From Micromonospora luteifusca (GTDB taxonomy: Bacteria > Actinomycetota > Actinomycetes > Mycobacteriales > Micromonosporaceae), in the NCBI RefSeq assembly GCF_016907275.1, contig NZ_JAFBBP010000001.1:4268001-4332000 (forward strand): a DNA stretch of 64,000 nt. Direction: 5' to 3'. Below, one piece after another: positions 34,064 to 43,044 of this stretch. The position numbers and the translations under genes are program-made. How positions within the stretch are numbered: position 1 is the first letter of the stretch; every line of letters begins with the position of its first letter. The notes beneath the pieces are model-generated. The model worked only from the letters and a program-made list of their open reading frames with translations. It had not been told where the DNA came from and made no database searches.

Positions 34064-35029
34064 TCACCCGGTCGTGTCGAACAGCACCGGCCAGGGCCGG
34101 GCCGCCGGCACCGACGTCTCGGCCGGCGCGGCCGGCGCAGGCTCGGCGGCGGCCAGCACCTCGGCGGCGAGCTGCCCGAACATCGACGCCGCCGGGTGTG
34201 CCGAGCGGTCCGGCCAGGCCGCCGAGGTGCGCTTGGCCAGCGGTGCGTCGGCGATCGGCCGCCAGGCGATCCGGGGTTCCCGTCGCGCCACCGTCGCCGG
34301 CTCCACGGCCACCCCACCTCCGGCCAGCACCAGCCCGAAGAGGAATTCCGGGTTGCGGGCCGGGCGCACCCGGCTCGGGCGCCAACCGTGCTGGCGGCAC
34401 AACACCAGCAGGTGGTCGTGCCAGCCGGGCGCGGTGGCCCGGGGCGCGGCCACCAGATCCAGGTCGGCCAGCGACGCGAGCGTCACCTCACGGCCGCGGG
34501 CCAGCGGCGAGGTGCGCGGAAGCAGCACCCCCAGGGGTACGTCGACCGGGGCGCCGAAACGCAGCCCGTCCGCCGTCACGGGGTGGTGCACCAAACCCAC
34601 GTCCAGGGTCCGCTCGGTGAGCATCCGTACCTGCTCGGCGGTGGTCAGCTCGTGCAACTCCACATCCAGGCCGGGCGCCCGGGTGGTGAGCCCGTCCAGC
34701 AACGCCCGCAGCGTCACCGCGGGCGTCTCCGGCGGCACCCCGGCCCGGAGTACGCCGAGCTCACCCGCGCGGATCTGGCCCATCAGGTTGCGGAGCCGGC
34801 CCTCACCGGCGAGCAACTCCTCCGCCTCGCCGAGCAGCAGCTCACCGGCGGTGGTGAGGCGTACCTGGCGGCGGGACCTGTCGAACAACTCGACAGTCAG
34901 CTCCCGTTCCAGTCGTTGGATCGACTGGCTCAGTGGCGGCTGGGCCATCCCGAGCAGCTCCGCGGCCCGCCCGAAGTGCAACTCGTGTGCGACCACCACG
35001 AAGTGCCGCAGGTGCCGGAGCAGATCCAC
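34064..35029 (-). CDS. LysR-family transcriptional regulator
   Basis: A 321-residue LTTR. An N-terminal winged helix-turn-helix (residues 3-62: LRHFVVVAHELHFGRAAELLGMAQPPLSQSIQRLERE) is followed by a periplasmic-binding-type inducer domain (about 88-300). LysR regulators typically control a divergent gene; here that is the beta-lactamase-like hydrolase starting 51 bp away. It may also influence the reductase downstream on its own strand. Start ATG 35029. Confidence 0.9.
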   Translation of the reverse strand: MDLLRHLRHFVVVAHELHFGRAAELLGMAQPPLSQSIQRLERELTVELFDRSRRQVRLTTAGELLLGEAEELLAGEGRLRNLMGQIRAGELGVLRAGVPPETPAVTLRALLDGLTTRAPGLDVELHELTTAEQVRMLTERTLDVGLVHHPVTADGLRFGAPVDVPLGVLLPRTSPLARGREVTLASLADLDLVAAPRATAPGWHDHLLVLCRQHGWRPSRVRPARNPEFLFGLVLAGGGVAVEPATVARREPRIAWRPIADAPLAKRTSAAWPDRSAHPAASMFGQLAAEVLAAAEPAPAAPAETSVPAARPWPVLFDTTG

Positions 35030-35080
35030 GGCCGGACCCTACGCCAGCGCCCGCACGACGCCACTGGTTACCGTGCTGAC

Positions 35081-35995
35081 GTGGACGTGGGGGAGCGCAT
35101 CGAGGCCATCTTCGCCGCCGCCGGGGTGACGGCCAGCATGCACGTCGTCGACCTGGACGCCGTCGACCTGGCCCTTGACGAGCCGGGCGGCGGCGCTCGG
35201 GAGGTCGGAGCGCGGGCCGACGAGCAGGTGGTCATCGCCTCGATCTTCAAGATCCTGCTGGTGCTGGAGTTCGCCCGGCAGGTCGAGGCCGGTCAGCTGG
35301 ACCCGACCGAGCGGGTCCTGGTCACCGCCGCCGACCGGCTTGGCGGATGGGGTCTGGCCGGCTGCACCGACGACGCCGAGGTGTCGCTGCGTGACCTCGC
35401 GTACTTCGCCATGTCGGTGACCGACAACACGGCCGCCGACCTGCTGCTGCGCCGGGTCGGTCCGGACCTGTTGCCGATGCTCGCCGCCGAGCTGGGGTTG
35501 ACCCGCACCCGTGTCCTCGGCGGTCCTCGGGAGCTGGTCGAGTTGATGCTCGCCGACGTGGGCGCACGGACCGAGGCGGAGTTCGCCCGGATCTTCCCCA
35601 CGCTGTCGGCGGAACGGGTACGCGCGATGCGGGTCTTCGACCCCGCGCACACCACGTCCAGCACCGCCCGGGAGATTACCCGGCTGCTCACGCTGATCTG
35701 GCGGGACGAGGCCGGGCCGGCGGCGGCCTGCGCGATGGTCCGCACCTGGATGGCCCGGCAGATCTTCTGGACCCGGCTGGCCGCCGGGTTCCCACCCGGC
35801 GTCCGAGTCTCCGGAAAGACCGGCACCCTGCCCGGGCTGCACCTGGAGGCCGGGGTCGCCGAATACCCCGACGGCGGCCGGTACGCCATCGCCGTCTTCG
35901 CCCGCGCCCACGAGCTGACCCCACGCCGGATCGACGTGGACCTGGCGATGGGACAGGCGGCCCGCACGGCCGTCGAGGCGCTGCGCGGCAACTGA
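35081..35995 (+). CDS. Class A beta-lactamase-like serine hydrolase
   Basis: A 304-residue enzyme: SIFK (54-57, catalytic Ser54), SVTDNTA (TDN 114-116 in place of SDN) and KTG (246-248). It has no signal peptide from the chosen start, so it should be cytoplasmic, unlike true secreted beta-lactamases; it may be an esterase or amidase of that fold. GTG 35081 is preferred over GTG 35087; the open frame upstream is only LysR antisense. The divergent LysR gene 51 bp away is its probable regulator, an arrangement recalling AmpR-ampC. Confidence 0.8.
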   Translation: MDVGERIEAIFAAAGVTASMHVVDLDAVDLALDEPGGGAREVGARADEQVVIASIFKILLVLEFARQVEAGQLDPTERVLVTAADRLGGWGLAGCTDDAEVSLRDLAYFAMSVTDNTAADLLLRRVGPDLLPMLAAELGLTRTRVLGGPRELVELMLADVGARTEAEFARIFPTLSAERVRAMRVFDPAHTTSSTAREITRLLTLIWRDEAGPAAACAMVRTWMARQIFWTRLAAGFPPGVRVSGKTGTLPGLHLEAGVAEYPDGGRYAIAVFARAHELTPRRIDVDLAMGQAARTAVEALRGN

Positions 35996-36148
35996 TTTCC
36001 GGGCCGCCCGAGCCTTTCCGTGCCGGCCCTGAGCTGGCCCGATATGCGGCGGCGTATCGGAGCCGTCGGCCTTCGATCTTGGACCGGAGCCCGGTGGCGC
36101 TGATTGGCTCCTGTCGACCGATCACCCGACCACGGGGAGCAGATCCGC

Positions 36149-37126
36149 ATGCCCAACCTCGACCGCCGTCGCTTCCTACGTGACGCCGCCGCCACCACCG
36201 CCCTCGTCTCCGCCGGCGGTCTCGTCGCCGGCACCGCCACCCCGGCCCAGGCCGCGCCGCCGGCCGCCGCACCCACGCCAACCGCCCGTCGTAAGGGGGC
36301 GGTCAGCTTCCGCTGGTGGGGTACGGCTGGCTGGCGCGTCGACATCGGCGAGCGGACCGTCCTCGTCGACCCGTACCTCAGTCGGATCGACACTGGGCTG
36401 TTCACCGGCGCGTTCAACACGGCCACTCCGCTGACCGTGCGCACCGACGTGATCGATCCGCGCGTCGACCGGGCCACCACGGTGCTGGTCACGCACACCC
36501 ACTGGGACCACTTCATGGACGTGCCCTACATCGCCGGCCGCACCGGCGCGCGGGTGTTCGGCACGCTGACCGCGTACCACCTGGGGTTGGCCTACGGGGT
36601 GCCATCGACGCAGCTCAGCGCCGTGAAGGGTGGCGAGGTGCTGGACTTCGGCGACCACACCGTCGAGGTGGTCGGCTCGCTGCACAGCCGCAATGCGGCG
36701 TACGCGGTGGCGTTCCCAGGGGTCCGGGTGAGTCAGCCGCCGCAGCCGGCGACCATCGGCGACCTGCCGGAGGGAGACACGTTGGGTTACCTGCTGCGGG
36801 TCGACGGCGGCCCGTCCGTCTACTTCACCGGGGCCAGCGACGTCGCCGAGCGCAACCTCACCGGCCTGGCACCGGACGTGGCCATGGTGGCCATGCAGAG
36901 CGCCACCACCACCAGCGACTACCTGCCCCGGCTGCTGGCCGGCCTCGACTACCCGAAGGTCGTGGTGCCGGTGCACTACGACAACTTCGAGACCCGGTTG
37001 CAGAACCCGCCGGTGGTCGCCCCGACCGACCGCCCCCGGCTGGACGACATGATCGCGGCGGTGCGGCGGATCTCGCCGCGCAGCCGGATAGTGGTGCCCG
37101 AGTACGAAACCGCGTACCACTTCTGA
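36149..37126 (+). CDS. Tat-exported metallo-beta-lactamase-fold hydrolase
   Basis: A 325-residue protein. The N-terminus LDRRRFLRDAAAT is a twin-arginine signal (residues 5-35, cleavage near AQAA), so it is exported folded. The hydrolase core has HTHWDH (116-121) and later FTGASDVAE and VPVHYDNFE, fitting a UlaG/N-acyl-phosphatidylethanolamine-hydrolase-like MBL. Substrate unknown; extracellular ester or phosphodiester hydrolysis is likely. ATG 36149 gives the cleanest Tat motif. Ends against the DUF1697 gene across a terminator. Confidence 0.85.
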   Translation: MPNLDRRRFLRDAAATTALVSAGGLVAGTATPAQAAPPAAAPTPTARRKGAVSFRWWGTAGWRVDIGERTVLVDPYLSRIDTGLFTGAFNTATPLTVRTDVIDPRVDRATTVLVTHTHWDHFMDVPYIAGRTGARVFGTLTAYHLGLAYGVPSTQLSAVKGGEVLDFGDHTVEVVGSLHSRNAAYAVAFPGVRVSQPPQPATIGDLPEGDTLGYLLRVDGGPSVYFTGASDVAERNLTGLAPDVAMVAMQSATTTSDYLPRLLAGLDYPKVVVPVHYDNFETRLQNPPVVAPTDRPRLDDMIAAVRRISPRSRIVVPEYETAYHF

Positions 37127-37137
37127 CCAGCACCGGT

Positions 37138-37161
37138 GGGGGTCGCAGGGCCGCGACCCCC
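37138..37161. terminator. Bidirectional hairpin terminator
   Basis: GGGGGTCGC (37138-37146) pairs perfectly with GCGACCCCC (37153-37161), six-base loop, between convergent genes. Confidence 0.7.
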
Positions 37162-37170
37162 GCCCGGGCG

Positions 37171-37710
37171 TCAGTTGGCGGTCATCTCCGCCAGGGCGCG
37201 CACCGACTTCCAGTTGCGGGTGGTGGCCACCACGGCGAGCTTCTTCTCCAGGTACGCGTTGGTGAACTTCGACCGCCCGTAACCGCCGTCGACGAAGTGC
37301 AGGAAGACCTCCCGGCCGGTCACCGTGAACGACACGTTCTCCTTGCCGGGCACGGTGAGGGCGTCCACGGTGGCCTTCTTCGGAGGGGTCGCGAGGAAGG
37401 CCACCAGCAACCTCGTCGGGTCGTCCTCCCGATCGGCGTACGGGTTGCCGCCGGCCACCGCCGCCAACTCCCGGCCGCTGCGCACCAACACCGGCACGGT
37501 CAACGCCAACTCGTCGGCGAGCGCCCGCTCGATCCCGGAGGCCAGTTTCTCGGCGTCGCGCACGCTGCTGCCGAAAGCCACGTTGCCGCTCTGCAGGTAC
37601 GTCTTGACGTCCTCGTGCCCCAGATCGGTGACGATCCGGCGCAGGTCGGCCATCGCCAGCCGGGTGCTGCCGACGTTGACCCCGCGCAGCAGGGCGGCGT
37701 ACCTGGTCAT
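37171..37710 (-). CDS. DUF1697-family protein
   Basis: A 179-residue protein with the conserved DUF1697 blocks: YAALLRGVNVGS, LGHEDVKTYLQSGNVAFGS, and near the end GRSKFTNAYLEKKLAVVATTRNWKSV. The family has a ferredoxin-like fold and no known activity. ATG 37710. Lies next to the regulator/kinase genes on the same strand but with a separate function. Confidence 0.9.
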   Translation of the reverse strand: MTRYAALLRGVNVGSTRLAMADLRRIVTDLGHEDVKTYLQSGNVAFGSSVRDAEKLASGIERALADELALTVPVLVRSGRELAAVAGGNPYADREDDPTRLLVAFLATPPKKATVDALTVPGKENVSFTVTGREVFLHFVDGGYGRSKFTNAYLEKKLAVVATTRNWKSVRALAEMTAN

Positions 37711-37738
37711 GGCTCCTCCTCGGGTGCGGCCGATCCGC

Positions 37739-38422
37739 TCAGCCTAGGTCGGTCGGCCTCGACCCGCCGGGACCGGCCAGCCCCGTTTCGTAGGCGACGA
37801 TCACCAGCTGCGCCCGATCGCGCACCGCCAGCTTGGTCAACAACCGCCCGACGTGCGTCTTGACCGTGGCCAGGCTGAGACTGAGGTGCGCGGCCAGCTC
37901 CGAGTTGGACAGACCCCGGGCGATCAGTGCGAGCACCTCCCGTTCCCGCTCGGTCACCCCGTCCAGCCGGCGCGGCAACGGTCGGGCCGGCTCGGGCCGC
38001 CGGGCGAACTCGTCGATCAGCCGGCGGGTCACCGTGGGCGCGAGCAGCCCCTCACCGGCGGCGACCACCCGGATCCCGGCCAGCAGGTCCGCCGGTGGGG
38101 TGTCCTTGAGCAGGAAGCCGCTGGCTCCGGCGCGCAGCGCCCCGTAGACGTACTCGTCCAGGTCGAAGGTGGTCAGAATGATGACCCGGGTGCCGGATGT
38201 CGTCGGGTCGGCGCAGATCCGTCGGGTCGCCTCGATGCCGTCCATCTCCGGCATCCGTACGTCCATCAGCACCACATCCGGCCGGTGCTGCTCGGTCAAC
38301 GTGACCGCCTCCGCGCCGGTGCCCGCCTCGGCGACGGTGGTGAAATCCGGGGTCAGGTCGACCAACAGTCGGAAGCTGCCGCGCAGCAGCGCCTGGTCGT
38401 CGGCGATCAACACGCGGATCAC
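37739..38422 (-). CDS. NarL/FixJ-family response regulator (ABC-linked)
   Basis: A 227-residue regulator: receiver with DD (8-9), phosphoacceptor Asp in VVLMDVRMPEMD, Thr in ILTTFD and Lys in LLKDTPP; LuxR-type HTH near the C-terminus (GVTEREREVLALIARGLSNSELA...TVKTHVGRLLTKL). Its ATG overlaps the kinase stop by 4 bp, giving a coupled pair. The pair is divergent from an FtsX-type ABC transporter, its probable target. Confidence 0.9.
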   Translation of the reverse strand: MIRVLIADDQALLRGSFRLLVDLTPDFTTVAEAGTGAEAVTLTEQHRPDVVLMDVRMPEMDGIEATRRICADPTTSGTRVIILTTFDLDEYVYGALRAGASGFLLKDTPPADLLAGIRVVAAGEGLLAPTVTRRLIDEFARRPEPARPLPRRLDGVTEREREVLALIARGLSNSELAAHLSLSLATVKTHVGRLLTKLAVRDRAQLVIVAYETGLAGPGGSRPTDLG

Positions 38423-39627
38423 GTGGCCACCCGGTAGGGCAGGCGGGCCGTCACGGCGAAGCCTCCGCCGGAGCGGGAGCCGGCGGTGAACTCCCCGCCG
38501 TGCAGGGCCACCCGTTCCCGCATACCGGTCAGGCCATGCCCCTCCCCGCCGGTCAGGACCGGCCGTCGGCCGTCGTCGGTCACCTCCACCCGCACCTCCT
38601 CCGGGGTGACGGTCACCGTTGCCCGGCAGGCGGCCGGCGCCGCGTGCTTCACCACATTGGTCACCGCCTCCTGCACGATCCGGTAAACGGCGAGGCTCAC
38701 CGAGTCGGGCACCACGGCGGCCGGTTCCTCCCGTCGAACGTCGAGCTGAACGTCGACGCCGCCGATCGCCGCCTGTCTGGCCAGCACGGGCAGCTCGTCC
38801 AGTCCGGGCGTCGGCGCGTACGGGGCGCCGTCGCGCAGTACGCCGAGCACCCGGCGGACGTCGGTCAGCGCGGTGCGGCCGGTCTCCTCGATCACCCGCA
38901 GGGCGGCTCCCGCCTCGCGTGGGTCGGCCTCGGCGACGTGGTTGGCGACGGCCGCCTTCACCACGATGAGGCTCAGCGTGTGCGCGACCACGTCGTGCAG
39001 CTCCCGGGCCACCCGCAGCCGCTCCTCCGTGGCGGCCTGACGGACCAGGTGGTCACTCTGCCGGGCGGCGAGGGCACGTCGCTCCCGAATCAACCAGCCG
39101 ATCAACCAGGCAGGCGTGATCATGACGGCGGCGTAGCCGACCGCACCCGTACGTGACCACAGGTCACCGGCGGTCAGCACCAACCCGACGCTGACCAGAG
39201 CGAGACAACCGGCGGCGCAGAGCACCGACCGGCGCGTGGCCGTCGACGCCGCCACCGTGTAGAAGGACAGGCCGATGGCGAACGCCGGTGCGGCGGCGGC
39301 GAAATTGGGAATCACCCCGGTGACCAGGGCGACGGTGGTGACGGCGCTGATCACGACGGCGACCGTGCTCGGCCAGCGCCGCCGGACGGCCAACGGCAGC
39401 CCGATAGCCATCCCGACGAGGACGGACACCCAGAGCGGCTCGCGTACGCCACCGTCCGGCGACTCCAGCGCCGCGTACGGGCAGAGCAGCCCGCCGACCG
39501 CGACGGCGAGCACGACGTCCACGATGTACAACTCCGCCGGCCGTAGCCGTCGGGACAGCAGGAGAGCGGTCACCCGGTAGACGGTATCGGCCCACCGGGT
39601 TGGCCGCGTCCACCCGCGGGCCGTCAT
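38419..39627 (-). CDS. NarL-type sensor histidine kinase (ABC-linked)
   Basis: A ~402-residue kinase with about five membrane helices in the first 160 residues, a HisKA_3 helix with the phosphoacceptor His in RVARELHDVVAHT, and a short HATPase domain ending GEGHGLTGMRERV. ATG 39627 (MTARGW) was selected. The frame continues far upstream, but that part is antisense of the transporter genes and is rejected. Divergent from the ABC ATPase gene; the kinase may sense the compound exported. Confidence 0.85.
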   Translation of the reverse strand: MTARGWTRPTRWADTVYRVTALLLSRRLRPAELYIVDVVLAVAVGGLLCPYAALESPDGGVREPLWVSVLVGMAIGLPLAVRRRWPSTVAVVISAVTTVALVTGVIPNFAAAAPAFAIGLSFYTVAASTATRRSVLCAAGCLALVSVGLVLTAGDLWSRTGAVGYAAVMITPAWLIGWLIRERRALAARQSDHLVRQAATEERLRVARELHDVVAHTLSLIVVKAAVANHVAEADPREAGAALRVIEETGRTALTDVRRVLGVLRDGAPYAPTPGLDELPVLARQAAIGGVDVQLDVRREEPAAVVPDSVSLAVYRIVQEAVTNVVKHAAPAACRATVTVTPEEVRVEVTDDGRRPVLTGGEGHGLTGMRERVALHGGEFTAGSRSGGGFAVTARLPYRVAT

Positions 39628-39742
39628 CCTCGGGAACGACGTCCGGTCGTGGACGGGTCCGCGGCTCCGCCCGGGGGAGGACCGGAAAGTGTCCCCACCG
39701 GCACGACGCGCCATACCCGCCGGAACCGGCACCGTGATGGTC

Positions 39743-40507
39743 ATGACCACACACACGGTGACCCTGACGGGGCTGCGCGCGGTGTACGGCACCGGAACCC
39801 GACGGGTGACGGCGCTGGACGGCGTGACGACAAGCTTCGCGAGCGGCACGTTCACGGCGGTGATGGGCCCGTCGGGCTCGGGGAAGTCCACCCTGCTGCA
39901 CTGCGCGGCGGGGCTGGACAGCCCGACCGAGGGGATCGTCACGATCGACGGCACGTCCCTGCAGGACCTGGGCGAGAACGCGCTGACCCGGCTGCGGCGC
40001 GACCGGATCGGCTTCGTGTTCCAGGCGTTCAACCTGGTGTCCACGCTGACCGCCGCGCAGAACGTCGAGTTGCCGATGCGCCTGGCGGGCCGCCGCCCGC
40101 CGGCCCGGGACGTCACCGCCGCGCTCGACGCCGTGGGACTGGCCGACCGGGCCGGCCACCGGCCGAGTGAGCTGTCCGGCGGTGAGCAGCAGCGCGTGGC
40201 GGTGGCCCGAGCACTGATCACCCGTCCGGCGGTGGTCTTCGCCGACGAGCCGACCGGGGCGCTGGACAGCGCGGCCTCCCGGCAGGTGCTCCGGCTGCTG
40301 CGCGCGCTCGTCGACGACCACGGGCAGACCGTGGTGATGGTGACCCACGATCCCGCCGCGGCGGCGTACGCCGATCGGATCCTCCTCCTTGCCGACGGCC
40401 GTGTCGTCGACGAACTGACCGGTGGGATCACCGCGGCGGTCGTCGCCGCGCGGATCGCCGAGCGGGAGACGGTCCCGGCGCAGCCGGCCGGGGAGCGGTC
40501 ATGCTGA
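39743..40507 (+). CDS. MacB/LolD-type ABC transporter ATPase
   Basis: A 254-residue ATPase: Walker A GPSGSGKST (about 43-51), Q-loop FVFQAFNL, signature LSGGEQQRVAVARAL (about 145) and Walker B VVFADEPTGALDS. This type pairs with FtsX-domain permeases that work by mechanotransmission rather than simple export. ATG 39743 (MTTHTVTLTGL) was chosen; GTG 39734 and ATG 39737 are close alternatives. The stop overlaps the permease start by 7 bp. Confidence 0.9.
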   Translation: MTTHTVTLTGLRAVYGTGTRRVTALDGVTTSFASGTFTAVMGPSGSGKSTLLHCAAGLDSPTEGIVTIDGTSLQDLGENALTRLRRDRIGFVFQAFNLVSTLTAAQNVELPMRLAGRRPPARDVTAALDAVGLADRAGHRPSELSGGEQQRVAVARALITRPAVVFADEPTGALDSAASRQVLRLLRALVDDHGQTVVMVTHDPAAAAYADRILLLADGRVVDELTGGITAAVVAARIAERETVPAQPAGERSC

Positions 40508-42996
40508 GCATCCAGCACGGCCGTGGAACGGTCGTGTCGAGCATCCGGCACGGCCGTGGAACGGTCGTGTCGAACATTCGGCGGTCGGTCAGCGCGTTCG
40601 TGGCCGTCGCCCTCGGGGTCGCGCTGGTTGCGACCACCACCCTGCTCCTCGCCTCTGGACGCCCGCAGGTGCCGGATCGGCTCGCGCGGGCGGCGGTCGT
40701 GGTGCAGAGCCCCGAGGCCGGTGCGTCGGCCGACTCGTTCATGCCGAGCCGGCCCTGGTCCGCCACCCGGGCGGTGGAACTCACCAGCAGGCTGGCGGGT
40801 CTGCCCGGCGTCGCGGCGGCGGTTCCGGACCGGACCTTCTACGCCCAGCCGCTGATCGACGGCCGTCCCCCGGCGACCGATGTCCAGCGGGAGGACGCCC
40901 AGCAGGGGCACGGCTGGTCCAGCGCGCAGCTCGGTGGACTGCGCCTCACGGCCGGCGAGCCGCCCCGCAAGCCCGGCGAGGTGGTCGTCGACCGCGCGCT
41001 CGGGCTGCGGGCCGGCGAACCGGTCACCCTGCTGACGGCGGTGGGCCCGGAGTCGTACACCGTCACCGGTCTGGTCGACGAGCCCGGCGTCCACGTCGCG
41101 GACGAGGTCGCTGCCGCGCTCGCACCCGGCGTCCGGGCCATCGGCCTGGTGCTGACGCCGGGTGCCGATCCGGAGCAGGTCGCCACGGCGGCTCGCGGTG
41201 TCGTCAGCGCGGACGGACAGGTGCTGACCGGTGCCGCGCGCGGTGCGCTGGAGCCTCGGAGTGATGCCCGCACCCGCTGGATCGGCATGCAGGTGCTCAC
41301 CGCCACGGCGGCCCTCGCCGGCTTCGTCACGGTCTTCGTGGTCTCCTCCACCTTCGCGTTCACCATCGCGCAGCGCCGCCGTGAGCTGGGCCTGCTGCGC
41401 GCTGTCGGCGCCACCGGGCGCCAGGTCCGCCGCATGGTGTACGTCGAGGCGCTCACGGTCGGCGTCCTGGGCGGGCTCGTCGGCCTGCTGGTGGGCCTGG
41501 TGCTCGCCCCGGCGCTGGGCCGGCCGATCGTCGACGTCGGTCTCGAACCATCGACCTTCCAGGTCCGGTACGCCCCCTGGCCGGTCGCGGTCGCGCTCGC
41601 CGCCGGGCCGGTGATCGCGTTGCTGGCCGTCTGGTCGGCGTCGCGCCGGGCGGCACGGGTCCGACCGCTGGAGGCGTTGCGCGAGGCGGCGCTGGAGCAG
41701 CGGCCGATCGGGCGGCTGCGCGTCACCACCGGGGCGCTTCTCGTCGCGGCGGGGGTCGCGCTCAGCTTCGGGACGGCGACCGCCGACGAGGCCCGCGTCG
41801 CGGCGCAGTACTCCCTGTACGCGGTGATGGCGCTGGTGGCCGGCGCTACCGTGCTCGCCCCTGCGGTGGTCAGGCCGGTGGTGCGACTGCTGCGTTCTCC
41901 GGTGCGGCGGCGCGGTGGGGCGATCGGAATGCTGGTCCGGGGTGGGGCGTTGACCGCGACCCGGCGGACGGCGTCAGTCGCCGCCCCGGTGCTGCTCACG
42001 GTCGCGTTCGCGGTGCTGGTGTCCGGGATGGTGCGGACCACCACCGCCGCGTACGCGGCAGGGCGGGCGGACAACGTGAACGCCGGCTGGATCGTCGTGC
42101 CGGACCGGTCGCCCGGCCTGTCGGACCAGGCCGTCGCCGCGACCGGTGGCACGGCCCTCCTGCCGACCACCGTCTTCCGCACCGACCCCGGAACACTGCC
42201 GGAGAACCGGCCACTGACCGCACTCGGCGTGGATCCGGTGGGATTCGCCGCCGCGAACCGGGCGCTCACCGTCGTCGCCGGCTCCCTGAACGACCTACGG
42301 GGCGACGACACGGTGGTGGTCACCGCCTCGACGAACCTGCTGCCGTCCCAGCCGTACGCGTTGGTCTTCGCCGACGGGACGTCGGTGTCGTTGCGCGTCG
42401 TCGCCGTCGTCACCGACGACTCGCTTCCCGGCGATCTGCTCCTGCCCCGGGCCGTGGTGCGAACGCACGACCCGTCGGCGCTGACCTCCACGGTGTACGT
42501 CCAGGATCGGATCGATCCTCCGGCCGGCGCACGCATCGTCGACGTCGCCACCTGGGCGGCCGAGGCGGACGCCGCTGAGGACCGCCTCGTCTGGCTGTTC
42601 ACGCTGCTGCTGATCGGTGTGTCGGCCGGCTACGGGGCCATCGCGGTGGCGAACACAGTGCTGCTGGCCGCCGCCGGCCGGGCCGCGGACCTGCGACTGA
42701 TCCGGCTGGCCGGGACGACCCGGCGGCAGGTCATCTGGCTTGTCACGGCCGAATCTGCCCTGGTGGTGCTGATCGGCGCGCTGCTCGGTGGGACTGTCGC
42801 GTTCGTCGGTCTGTTGAGCATCCGCGCGGGCCTCGCCGAGCAGGTCGGCGCCCCCGTCGACCTGGTGGTGCCGTGGTCGGTGATCGCCGGTGTGGTGGGG
42901 CTGTGCCTGCTGTTGGCGGCGCTGGCGAGCGTGCTGCCGACGTGGCGGTCGCTGCGCCACCGTCCCGCGCGATCATCGATCGGCGTCGCCGGATGA
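40501..42996 (+). CDS. FtsX-like ABC transporter permease
   Basis: An 831-residue permease with two FtsX domains (transmembrane groups at about 270-400 and 690-820) and additional central helices, with large extracellular loops, as in peptide-antibiotic or lipid transporters of the ABC3 type. Starts with an ATG overlapping the ATPase stop. The N-terminal 24 residues carry a duplicated HGRGTVVSxI segment encoded by a 33-bp tandem repeat, outside the folded domains. Likely moves or resists a cell-envelope compound sensed by the divergent kinase. Confidence 0.85.
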   Translation: MLSIQHGRGTVVSSIRHGRGTVVSNIRRSVSAFVAVALGVALVATTTLLLASGRPQVPDRLARAAVVVQSPEAGASADSFMPSRPWSATRAVELTSRLAGLPGVAAAVPDRTFYAQPLIDGRPPATDVQREDAQQGHGWSSAQLGGLRLTAGEPPRKPGEVVVDRALGLRAGEPVTLLTAVGPESYTVTGLVDEPGVHVADEVAAALAPGVRAIGLVLTPGADPEQVATAARGVVSADGQVLTGAARGALEPRSDARTRWIGMQVLTATAALAGFVTVFVVSSTFAFTIAQRRRELGLLRAVGATGRQVRRMVYVEALTVGVLGGLVGLLVGLVLAPALGRPIVDVGLEPSTFQVRYAPWPVAVALAAGPVIALLAVWSASRRAARVRPLEALREAALEQRPIGRLRVTTGALLVAAGVALSFGTATADEARVAAQYSLYAVMALVAGATVLAPAVVRPVVRLLRSPVRRRGGAIGMLVRGGALTATRRTASVAAPVLLTVAFAVLVSGMVRTTTAAYAAGRADNVNAGWIVVPDRSPGLSDQAVAATGGTALLPTTVFRTDPGTLPENRPLTALGVDPVGFAAANRALTVVAGSLNDLRGDDTVVVTASTNLLPSQPYALVFADGTSVSLRVVAVVTDDSLPGDLLLPRAVVRTHDPSALTSTVYVQDRIDPPAGARIVDVATWAAEADAAEDRLVWLFTLLLIGVSAGYGAIAVANTVLLAAAGRAADLRLIRLAGTTRRQVIWLVTAESALVVLIGALLGGTVAFVGLLSIRAGLAEQVGAPVDLVVPWSVIAGVVGLCLLLAALASVLPTWRSLRHRPARSSIGVAG
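40507..40572 (+). repeat. 33-bp in-frame tandem repeat at permease N-terminus
   Basis: Two copies (40507-40539 and 40540-40572) differ at one base and encode SIQHGRGTVVS and SIRHGRGTVVS; a third begins NIRR. A duplication in a gene-overlap region, with no sign of selection against it. Confidence 0.8.
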
Positions 42997-43044
42997 CCGC
43001 GTCCCCGCCCCCCGATACCGCGGTCGGGCCGATACCGTCCACGG

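Noticed and set aside
34196..35080. N-terminal extension of the beta-lactamase-like frame
   Set aside because: It is antisense of the LysR gene; protein-like sequence begins at GTG 35081.
36316..37863. 515-codon plus-strand open frame overlapping the MBL gene
   Set aside because: Arg/Gly/Ala-rich wrong-frame translation; the Tat-MBL frame has motifs and a signal peptide.
38419..41094. An 891-codon minus-strand open frame
   Set aside because: Only the part from 39627 down is kinase; the upstream part is antisense of the ABC genes.
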